Shown: piece by piece, positions 56,027 through 64,000 of the stretch
Layout: each line of letters starts with the position of its first letter
Numbering within the stretch: the first letter of the stretch is position 1
Assembly: GCF_036711975.1 (NCBI RefSeq)
Contig: NC_091971.1
Coordinates: forward strand, 30,697,501-30,761,500
Source of the DNA: Onthophagus taurus
Lineage: Eukaryota; Arthropoda; Insecta; Coleoptera; Scarabaeidae
Direction of reading: 5' to 3'
DNA: 64,000 nucleotides
Program-made: the position numbers and the translations under genes
Notes under the pieces: generated by a model
The model's database searches: none
Told to the model about the DNA's origin: nothing
Seen by the model: the letters and a program-made list of their open reading frames with translations, nothing else

Positions 56027-57584
56027 ATGTTGAGAAATAGCTCGATTCTGAACGTAACAATAATAAAACGATGGTATTCAAACCGAAATATGTTAAAATT
56101 AAAAGAACGCGGCATGTTTCAAGAACTATTTCCAGAAATTTCAGCGTGAGTAATTTATCTTAACCTCACTTTTTTAATCCCCATTTATTTTTCATCAACA
56201 ATTTTTTCCAAATAAATTTTAGCGGAGAAGTTACAGATTTATTAAATGCAAAACCTCAAACGGTGTACGCTGGTTTTGACCCAACAGCTAATAGTTTACA
56301 CATCGGAAACCTTTTGGTATTAGTAAATTTAATTCATTGGCAGCGGGGAGGTCATAATGTTATAGCTTTATTAGGGGGTGCCACAGCTAAAATAGGTGAT
56401 CCAAGTGGTCGTACAACTGAAAGGGAACAACTTCAATCTGTTTTAATCGATGAGAATTTAAGTGGGATTAAGAAAAATATTGAGAATGTTTTTAATAATC
56501 ACGAGAATCTTTTATGGAAAGAAAAAGATGTTTTACCCAAAGTAAGGTAGATAATTTTAATTTTTAATAGATTTAGATATATTTAACGTTTGTAATTAAT
56601 TTAGGATATTAAATAATGAGGAGTGGTATAACAAAATGTCTCCCATACAACTTATCGGAAACGCTGGAAGATTTCTAAGAATGGGGACTTTATTATCAAG
56701 AACAAGTGTACAAAATAGATTAAACTCATCAACAGGAATGAGTTTTACAGAGTTTAGTTATCAATTATTTCAAGCGTACGATTGGTTACATTTAAATAAA
56801 GAATTTGGATGCAGATTTCAAATTGGAGGAAACGATCAAATGGGCAATATCATGTCAGGACATGATTTAATTAGTAAAACTCAAAAACAAAGCGTATATG
56901 GATTAACACTACCATTAATTACAACAGAAGAAGGTGATAAATTTGGAAAATCCGCGGGAAATGCTATTTGGATTACAAATGATAAAACATCTCCATTTTC
57001 ATTTTATCAATTTTGGGTTCGACAACGTGATAACGACGTTGAAAAGTTTTTAAAATTATTTACATTCGACACAATTGGAGCTATCAGCGATTTAATGAGA
57101 AAACATCGAGAAAAACCTGAATTAAGATTGCCCCAAAAATACCTAGCTGAACAAGTTACTTTGCTTGTTCATGGTGAAGAAGGTTTAAAAAAAGCGAATG
57201 CTGCCACTAAAGCTTTGTATGAAGGTAGTGTAGCTGCTTTAAGTTCAATGACAGTTGAAGAAGTTGCACAACTTTTTCAAGGGGCCACTGTTGTTGAAGT
57301 TTTACCGGAAGCGGGACAAAGCATTTTAGATTTGGCTTTAAAAGTTAAATGCTTTCCAACTACTAGTAAATAATTAAAAAAGGGTTTTAAAAAGATTTAA
57401 TTTATTTATCATTGTTTTTTTAGGTGATGCTATAAGAATAATAACAGCAGGTGGGTTTTATGTAAATCAACAGAGGGTTTCAAATCCAAGCGAGGTTATT
57501 ACACAATCTGCTCACCACTTAGAAAATAATGTTACGTTATTAAGAGTTGGAAAGAGAAATTATTATGTTATAAAATGGATGTAA
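56027..57584 (+). CDS. YARS2: mitochondrial tyrosine--tRNA ligase
   Basis: Four exons, 56027-56145, 56223-56546, 56605-57365 and 57424-57584, join in frame. The enzyme charges tRNA-Tyr in the mitochondrial matrix. The N-terminus ([18 protein letters not shown]) is basic and acid-free, as a targeting peptide should be. The catalytic domain has [18 protein letters not shown] with the class I HIGH-type motif and [17 protein letters not shown]. It also has [12 protein letters not shown] and the KMSKS-type loop [10 protein letters not shown]. The tail, an S4-like region, ends [12 protein letters not shown]. Donor 56547 (GTAGAT) is chosen over the stronger GTAAGG at 56542 because only it keeps the frame into RILNNEEWY. 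It looks complete and functional. The nearest upstream neighbour is a MITE about 320 bp away. Confidence 0.96.
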
Positions 57585-57588
57585 TAAA
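57583..57588 (+). terminator. YARS2: polyadenylation signal overlapping the YARS2 stop
   Basis: AATAAA begins within the TAA stop codon (TGTAATAAAG). If used, the 3' untranslated region would be only about 15-30 bases. No better AATAAA lies close behind. Confidence 0.55.
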
Positions 57589-57689
57589 GTATGTCATTTT
57601 AGATAAGATTTTTGACGTTTCTGATTTATTAATATGTTCACAGAAAAAAGTATACACAGTGCCTGTAATCCTACACACCTATGTTTCTG

Positions 57690-58990
57690 AAATTTTGCTT
57701 ATATAGGATGTTCACGTCCCGATCATTCGATCTAAAATATTTTCAAGATGGTCGCCACTTTAGGTCCACCCATATATACAGGATGTCTCAGCGAGACCGG
57801 TCATTAGACTTTTCTCGGGTTCTGGCCAAACAAAAAATTTGAGAATGCAGACTTAAGAGGATAACCTATTAGCGAAAACAACGAATACCATTTTATTCAG
57901 CCATCGTTTAAAATTTTTGTATGTTTGTTACATCAAAATTTCTATTTTTTTATATAGTTTTTAGTGATGCATTTAGTTTTTTCAAAAAATGTCGCGTAAC
58001 GTTTCTAAAATCACGTTTTAAAAAATTTTTAAAAACGGAATGCATAACCAGGTAGTGAAATGTAAAGTAAATCATATTTAAAGAGTTCAATTTTTTTATT
58101 AAATGCAGCAAATTTAAATAAAATGGGTTTAAAACGTTTAGTCGGTTTTGATTGCTTTCGGAGTATAAATATGGCAACATCGCAAACATTGCTCCGTCCC
58201 AAACATTGCCCGAGACATAGTGGATCTCGGTAACCGAGACGTCGGCGTAGTGTCTCCCAAGAAAAACAAACCTGAAGCGATTAATATTTTCGGATATTAA
58301 TTTACGTAGAATGCAAAACAATGTTTAAGTGTGGCAATAAATTTTTAATAATGAGAATATTTGCACAATTATCTGATCATTTACTATTAGATTAATTATT
58401 AAAATAAATACAAAAAAAAATGTAAAGAATATCACCAAATGTCTCTATCAAATGAACCTAAAAAAGGGTACATTGCCATTTAAAACAATTCAAGTGTTAT
58501 TCGTTGCTCATCTGTTTTCTGAAATATAAACAATTGAATGCTGTCCTATTATGGCAAATAAAATATTAAACAACTTTTGTATAAAATGTTTTTTTATAAA
58601 GTCAACATTTACCGAGATATACAGGGTGTATCTGAATGACGTGCCCAAACTTTAGGGGTGATACCTATGTAAAATTTTTCTAATGTATTTATCATCTGCA
58701 AAAAAAATGTTTGCAAACATGTAAAGGGGGTGGTTATATTTAGTAGTTTAGAAGGGTAGGTTGAAAGTACAAATAGGGTCAAAACGTGCCCTATTATGAG
58801 TTAAACATATTCCCCAAATTTCATTTTCCTGGTGTTTATAGTTCTCGAGAAAACCTGTATACTATATTCCATAAATAATGGGCACCCTGTATAAAAATAT
58901 ATGGTGGTTCTGTAAGTGGTGGCATAATTTCAACCACATATACTGCTAGAGCAAAAATTATGACAACTAGTGTAAACATTTTTAATCTTT
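57690..58990. repeat. dispersed non-coding repeat pieces
   Basis: GATCTAAAATATTTTCAAGA with TGGTCGCCACTT at 57728-57760 recurs at 63019. TACAGGATGTCTCAG and TACAGGGTGTATCTG are element-end-like. CCGAGA..TCTCGG forms a small hairpin near 58210. A minus-strand open frame at 57950-58321 has no family resemblance and is likely chance. Confidence 0.5.
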
Positions 58991-58993
58991 AAA

Positions 58994-60464
58994 TACAGGA
59001 TGATTTATTAGCTCACCATTAAACTTTGACATATGACAGCTAATCCAATTATCAAAGAACATATGTCCTATTTCAATTATTTACGAAATTATAACACTTT
59101 AAAGTTTTCTGCAGCGAATTTATTAATAGTCAGTAAAATCAAACATTCAACAAAAACAAACTTGTCATTGTAATATGTCAGTTTGCTGTAAGGGTTAATT
59201 ATTACATTTATTACATACAAGAAGAAACTTAAAATCTACGCTTATAGCACTGAAGAGTATGCTGATATAATTTTCGTGTATGGTTTTTGCAATTGAAATG
59301 CTCGACAATCAGTACCAGAATATCATGTAAGATTTCCACAGCGTAATTTGCCATATTATTCAGTTTTTAGCGATTCTTTCAGAAGACTTCGAGAAACAGG
59401 TAATCCTATTCGACCGCATGTAGTTAATGTAGAGGACGAAGAAGCTGTAATTAATGCTGTAATTGATAATCCTTATATCAGCACTCGAAGAATAGCACAC
59501 AACATACATGTAAGTCAAAATTTTGCATGGCGCGTATTGAACCGCCAAGTCCTTCATCCGTATCGTAAACAGAACGTTCAAGCTCTACAGCCAGGAGATA
59601 ATCAGCAAAGGTTAGCATTTTGTGAATGGTTATTGCAGTAACATGCTCAAAATAATGACTTCATTTCAAATGTTCTCTGGACAGATGAATCATGTTTTAC
59701 ACGAGATGGTATAAATAATTACCATAATGAACATATCTGGGCATTACAAAATCAACATGCGATTAGACTAAGAAAATTTGAACAACGTTTCAGCATCAAC
59801 GTTTGGGGTGGAATATTTAACAACAATTTACTAGGTTTGCATGTACTTGATGGACGTTTGAACGCTGTAAATTACAGATTTTTTTTGAACAATACACTTT
59901 TTGATTTACTTGAAGATATACCTCTTAATGTAATTCAAAATATGTTGTACCAGCACAATGGTGCCCACCTTATCGCGGAAGAGTAGTTGTCGAGTGGTTA
60001 AATCAATATTTTCCAAACAAGTGGATTGGTAGTAATGGTCCATTTGCTTGGCCACTTAGATCCCCGGATCTTAATCCATTGGATTTCTACTTATGGGGTC
60101 ATATGAAACAAATTGTGTATCAAGTGGAAATTAACACACGAGAACAGTTATTAAACAGAATACAAATGGTTGCTACTGAAACAAGAAATCAACCAGACAT
60201 TTTAATTCGGCTGAAGAACTCTTTAATGCGTCATTGTGAAGCATGTATTCCTCCTTCAGAAGGAGACTATTTTGAACAATATTTGTAATATTTATGTATT
60301 TTAAAAAAATGTAGCTGTTAATTATGATATAAAAATTAAAACTTTAAAGTATTATAATTTCGTAAATAATTAAAATAGGACATATGTTCATTAACATTTT
60401 TTTTTGTAATTGGATTAGCTATCATATGACAAAGTTTGATGGTGAGCTGATAAATCACCCTGTA
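58994..60464 (+). mobile_element. mariner-like element with TA ends and about 115-bp TIRs
   Basis: The left tip is TACAGGATGATTTATTAGCTC. The right tip is the complement of TACAGGGTGATTTATCAGC. Inverted similarity extends about 115 bp, to TTATAACACTTTAAAG and its complement. TA at both tips fits Tc1/mariner integration. The 1.47-kb element encloses one transposase gene in the + orientation. Confidence 0.9.
59256..60288 (+). pseudogene. mariner-like transposase, two stops and one frameshift
   Basis: N-terminal helix-turn-helix (DUF4817-like) text STEEYADIIFVYGFCN is followed by an in-frame TGA. Then comes VRFPQRNLPYYSVFSDSFRR and a second HTH, STRRIAHNIHVSQNFAWRVL. A TAA at 59639 interrupts the frame before VLWTDESCFTRDGI with the first catalytic Asp. 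Near 59955 the second catalytic block reads QHNGAH where QxDGAP/H is expected, an Asp-to-Asn change. A frameshift follows. The last part has RSPDLNPLDFYLWGHM with the third catalytic residue and ends YFEQYL. Confidence 0.92.
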
Positions 60465-60725
60465 TAAATCAATAAATGGCTAAGGTATAGATTACCTTCA
60501 ATAATTTCAGTGATTTGTCATATACAGATAAAATTTGGTATACTGTGCAATTTTATAATGAGGAATCTGATAAGATCGGCATCCACCAACATCCCTTTTC
60601 GAGAAAATATATAATTTTAACTAACAATCGATAATAATGAAATACTAGTAATAACAGCTATTTTCCAAAAAGCGGACCCGACTCGTATTCAAATGCATTC
60701 AACTAAGAATAAAATCAACATCGCT

Positions 60726-60751
60726 GATTGTCGGGGAATTACCCGACAATC
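60726..60751. repeat. perfect 10-bp-stem hairpin
   Basis: GATTGTCGGG-gaatta-CCCGACAATC. It starts a locally GC-rich stretch to about 60865 containing GGCCTGGCGCGCCAGCCCGA and CGAGTGCACATGGAGCGGTG. I do not recognise that stretch. Confidence 0.8.
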
Positions 60752-60889
60752 GGACAGTCCTAGTCGCCATCGGCCTGGCGCGCCAGCCCGATCGAGTGCA
60801 CATGGAGCGGTGTTGCCGCATTAGGCGTGTTCACGAGCGAATCTCGTTTCGAATTTTTCGCCAGCTAGGTAGGCCTCTTAAATATTATC

Positions 60890-61020
60890 ATATATTATAC
60901 AACAAGACAATCAAAAATACTCGATAATACGAGACGTATTGCCTGAAACACTGTAATGCACTGTTTTTTAAGGCAATACGTCGAGATTCGAGTATTTTCG
61001 ATTGTCGTGTTGTATATGGC
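60890..61020. repeat. fold-back element, about 47-bp arms
   Basis: ATACAACAAGACAATCAAAA through TACGAGACGTATTGCCT (about 60895-60941) is inverted at about 60973-61016 (AGGCAATACGTCGAGATTCG to TTGTGTTGTATA-like text), with a loop near 30 bases. It is non-coding. Confidence 0.85.
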
Positions 61021-61177
61021 TAGACTATTTCATGAATAAAAAATATATATATTTTTAGAATTTTTATATTTTTTTAGTAAATTACATTGATTGTTGTGGA
61101 AACATTCATGGATGTCTCGAAATTAATGAAATGTCAAACAAGCGATAATACAAAGGTTCGTATTATCGTTCTCCATG

Positions 61178-61260
61178 GTTACGGCCAAATAACCGCTGAA
61201 ATACTCGCAATTGACGGAAAACCCCGAATTCTTATTGGCTGTTAACGATATGAATGAAAT
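61178..61260. repeat. dispersed repeat, copy 2 (partner at 22495-22580)
   Basis: Contains GGCCAAATAACCGCTGAAAT and GCAATTGACGGAAAA, near-identical to the copy downstream of Lim3. Its neighbour at 61265-61370 shares CTAAAATATTTTCA and CACTTCCGGTxTACCGGAAG with 63022-63068. Confidence 0.8.
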
Positions 61261-61410
61261 AGTCAATTACGTTCTCTTCATCTAAAATATTTTCAGATTT
61301 CTAGCACTTCCGGTTATACCGGAAGTCGCCACCTACTTTATTTTTTTAAATGGAACATCCTGTATATTTTTACATATTTGGATTTGTCTGTTTTCAAGGT
61401 TTATAAATAA

Positions 61411-62839
61411 CTTTACTTTTTGCAATTTGATTCGGCCGTTCTCGAGTTATTCGATTTTTTCTAGAAAAATCTGCTCCAGCGGACATAGAACACTCAATTT
61501 TTGAGATATCAATTTAGGATTCAGAACATACTTAAACAACATGATGGAGTATGTTTTGGTGCCGAGAGCGGCTGTCTAGATCGTTTGGTCACTTTACTAT
61601 GACACGTTAACTTTTCGAAATTTGGAAGCACCATAACTTCATTTTTTTAAATGACATCCCCCATATTTTATTACTTAGTCGTCTGCGGCGTCTCATTTTA
61701 CATCTTTTATATTCCATATGTCCTATGCCTAACATTAATAGTTTGAGAAGTAATTAGGGTTTTTTGAAAAATGCTCACATATCATATCGATATTAACCTA
61801 GTGTGCCATGGAAAACAAATGTTTAATGACTTATTGATAAACGTCAAAGTCTGACTTACGTTGTTTGATGCTTGTGAGTCTAAAATCAGTTAAAATGGAT
61901 ATTAATAACGTAAATAATGTTTATACAAATGAAGAAATCCATAATTTATTTTTTGTGCACGAAAAGTGCGACAAAGTTCTTAGTAGAACTTGCAGAATGT
62001 TTAATGAAAATTATCCACATTTACCTCCCATGACAAAAGGTAAATTTAGAAGAATAGAAGCAATTTTTTTGCGTTTTGGACGAATTAATCACGTGTTAAT
62101 CTGACCAAAAAATGTAGTAGGTAATGCAACGGAAGAGGTGAATACCTTGACTTATTTCGAGCCCAGTCCCAACACCTCAATTCGAGCTCCCAAAGAAGAT
62201 CTGGGAATCATACTACGAACTTTGTCGCGCTTTTCATGCATAAAAAATAAATTAAGAATTTCTTGATTTGTGTAAATATTACTTTCGTTATTGTTATCGA
62301 TTTTAACTTGTTTCAGTACTAATATTAAGGGACATAACAGATAATTATTAACTCACATGTATCAAGTGACGTAAACAAGTGAGTCTTTGACAAGAATTCA
62401 TTGAGAAGGCTTGTTTTTCATGGCACACTAGGCTAAATATCCATATGATGTGTGCATTTTTCAAAAAACCCTATTTATCTCCCAAACTTTAATAGTTAAT
62501 ATTAGGTATGGGACATATCGGATATAAAAGATGTAGAATGAGACACCGAAGACGACTAAGAAATAAAATATGGGGGGTGCCATTTAAAAAAATTAAGTTA
62601 TGGTACTTCCAAATTTTGAAAAGTTAACGTGCCATAGTAAAGTGACCAAACGTTGTAGACAGCAGTTCTCGGCACCAAAACATATTCCATCATGTTGCTT
62701 AAGCATGTTCTCAATCCTAAATTGATATCCCAAAAATCGAGTGTTTTCTGATTTTTTGAACAAATGTCTGCTGGAACAGATTTTTCTAGAAAAATTCGAA
62801 TAACTTGAGAACGGCCGAATCAAATTGCAAAAAGTAAAG
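61411..62839. mobile_element. 1.43-kb long inverted repeat carrying transposase N-terminus in both arms
   Basis: The left arm (61411-61989) and right arm (62212-62839) are inverted copies, matched from CTTTACTTTTTGCAATTTGA at the tip to GAAAAGxGCGACAAAGTTC at the inner end. The central loop is about 220 bp. The arms include the first part of a DUF4817-like coding frame in both orientations. It is probably an inverted-duplication derivative of a mariner-like element. A transcript across it would fold into a hairpin of roughly 580 bp. Confidence 0.85.
61895..62104 (+). pseudogene. DUF4817-like transposase N-terminal fragment
   Basis: An open frame of about 69 codons from ATG 61895 (an in-frame ATG also lies at 61868) reads VYTNEEIHNLFFVHEKCDKV, then RTCRMFNENYPHLPPMTKGK and FRRIEAIFLRFGRIN. 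Spacing and pattern fit the helix-turn-helix N-terminus of DDE_3/mariner-like transposases. The catalytic domain is absent. An inverted partial copy lies in the right arm near 62212-62310. Confidence 0.75.
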
Positions 62840-62989
62840 AGATCGTAATTGATAATACTTAAGTCTGAATTCTCAAATTTTTATTTTCGCCAGACACCTG
62901 CCGAGACACCTGTATACAGGTCGTCTCACGTAACTGGTTCGTTATAACTTTTTTAAGTTCCAGTATTCGTACAGTTTTGAAATTTTGGT

Positions 62990-63380
62990 AGTATGGGTTG
63001 TTCAGTCGGAACTTTCGATCTAAAATATTTTCAAGATGGCTGCCACTTCCGGTCTACCGGAAGTAGACCATAACTTCGTTATTTCAAATGGAATGCTACA
63101 GTTTTTATTGCACCTTTTAATTGTACGTAAAAAAATATGTTGACTTTCATAAAAGTTATTGGTACCTAGCGTTTTTAGTTTTCGAGTTATTTTGATTTTA
63201 AGGTTTTTTTGGCAAATTTCACCATGCTCTTTAAAACCCTATATCCCAGCCAACGTTCATTCAAAAAAGCTCTAAATTGGCACAATTACTCTTCAGATGC
63301 TCTCAAATAGATTATCATATATTGTATCAGAGTATCTTATACAGGGTGGTCAAAAATTGAATTACCGTTTCTCCATATTC
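62990..63380. repeat. dispersed fold-back family, second copies
   Basis: 63019-63068 repeats the GATCTAAAATATTTTCAAGA block and the palindrome ACTTCCGGTCTACCGGAAGT. 63205-63376 repeats the left part of the element at 51250, ending GAATTACCGTTTCTCCATA. No coding sequence. Confidence 0.8.
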
Positions 63381-64000
63381 AACGGGGAGAAAGTCGAAAA
63401 TTTTCCTCATATTGCCTCATATTTTATTAGCCTACACGAAAGGAAATTTAATTCTCTACAATTTATCTATTAACATTCCTATATCTACTTATTGTAGTTT
63501 CTCTCATATTCGTAAATTTATGAAAACATGCAGGAAATGCAGGAAACCGTTTATATTTTTATTAGAAGGCCATGACATTTTGACAGTTTTTTGTTTAATT
63601 TATTTCTATTATTATTTGTACTATTAACTGCGATTGATAATCTTTTAGTTTACTAGCTTTTACTTACCAAAAATAACAAACAGAAGATCAAATAAATGAA
63701 ACTATTAAAACAAGAAGTTAATGACAAAAATTAGATTTGAATAAAAATATAAATTTGTTATTAAATTGAATTTGGAAATGCAATAAAATACAGTAAATAT
63801 TTATTTCGTTGTCTTCATCACTAGTTACCGGAAATATGCGATATCTTTTTGTCTCGATATATCCGGAACTAAGAAATTATTTATCAATTTTTTGAAATTT
63901 TCTTGTGATGGGCGTTAGGTTTGTTAGGCATCTCTCATTAAGTGTTCGACACGTTCTGTCCAAAACTTTATTACATTCGCCATCAATACAAAATAAATTT
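63381..64000. other. no recognisable feature
   Basis: AT-rich sequence to the window edge. A short open frame at 63412-63627 is chance-like. No repeat partner was found in this window. Confidence 0.45.

Noticed and set aside
56541..56547. Use of the stronger-looking GTAAGG donor at 56542 in YARS2
   Set aside because: It would put the next exon into a frame that stops at once (D-I-K-stop). Donor 56547 keeps the conserved continuation.
57950..58321. 123-codon minus-strand open frame after YARS2
   Set aside because: No family resemblance, no promoter or splice signals, and it overlaps dispersed repeat sequence.
1..64000. tRNA, rRNA or other classical RNA genes
   Set aside because: I looked for cloverleaf A/B-box patterns and rRNA-like blocks by eye and found none convincing. 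A covariance-model scan would be decisive.

Overview
The window is a transposon-packed piece of an insect nuclear genome, most likely a beetle. The order is inferred from gene content and mobile-element mix, not proven. The evidence is AT-rich DNA, small GT-AG introns, insect-type protein sequences, and dense piggyBac, mariner, gypsy, copia and non-LTR elements. I could support only four cellular genes, all on the + strand. They are the 3' part of Lim3 (Lhx3/4 LIM-homeodomain factor; exons at 13586-14124, 19213-19404 and 21869-22020), two paralogous five-exon genes for secreted cysteine-rich VWC-like proteins (36235-37289 and 49083-50552), and a complete four-exon mitochondrial tyrosyl-tRNA synthetase (56027-57584).

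Layout. 1-3830: a 127-bp palindromic satellite array, interrupted near its right end by a decayed piggyBac. 3900-13585: a hAT-like remnant, several degenerate repeat families, a 1.14-kb inverted-repeat element with clustered palindromes, and a short tandem array. This stretch probably lies at least partly in an upstream Lim3 intron. 13586-22430: Lim3, whose two visible introns hold reverse-oriented mariner and non-LTR debris. 22838-27252: one piggyBac nested inside another, both with TTAA duplications. 28440-34420: non-LTR fragments and a gypsy element with a 3' LTR. 34800-35925: a 187-bp tandem array. 36235-50552: the two VWC-like genes, separated by about 12 kb that holds copia, jockey-like and a gypsy-in-LINE nest with an AGAA target duplication. 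50700-55720: mariner, gypsy and fold-back fragments. 56027-57584: mitochondrial TyrRS. 57600-64000: a mariner-like element with TA/TIR ends, several fold-back elements, and a 1.4-kb inverted repeat whose arms both carry a transposase N-terminal segment.

The cellular genes do not form a pathway: a transcription factor, a secreted-protein pair and a mitochondrial enzyme. The two secreted genes are the clearest functional unit. They share all intron phases, have 28 cysteines each and the same module order, so they are a duplication later separated by mobile elements. Nearly every transposase and reverse transcriptase here carries stops, frameshifts, deletions or catalytic-residue losses, so the region looks like a graveyard with no obviously autonomous element.
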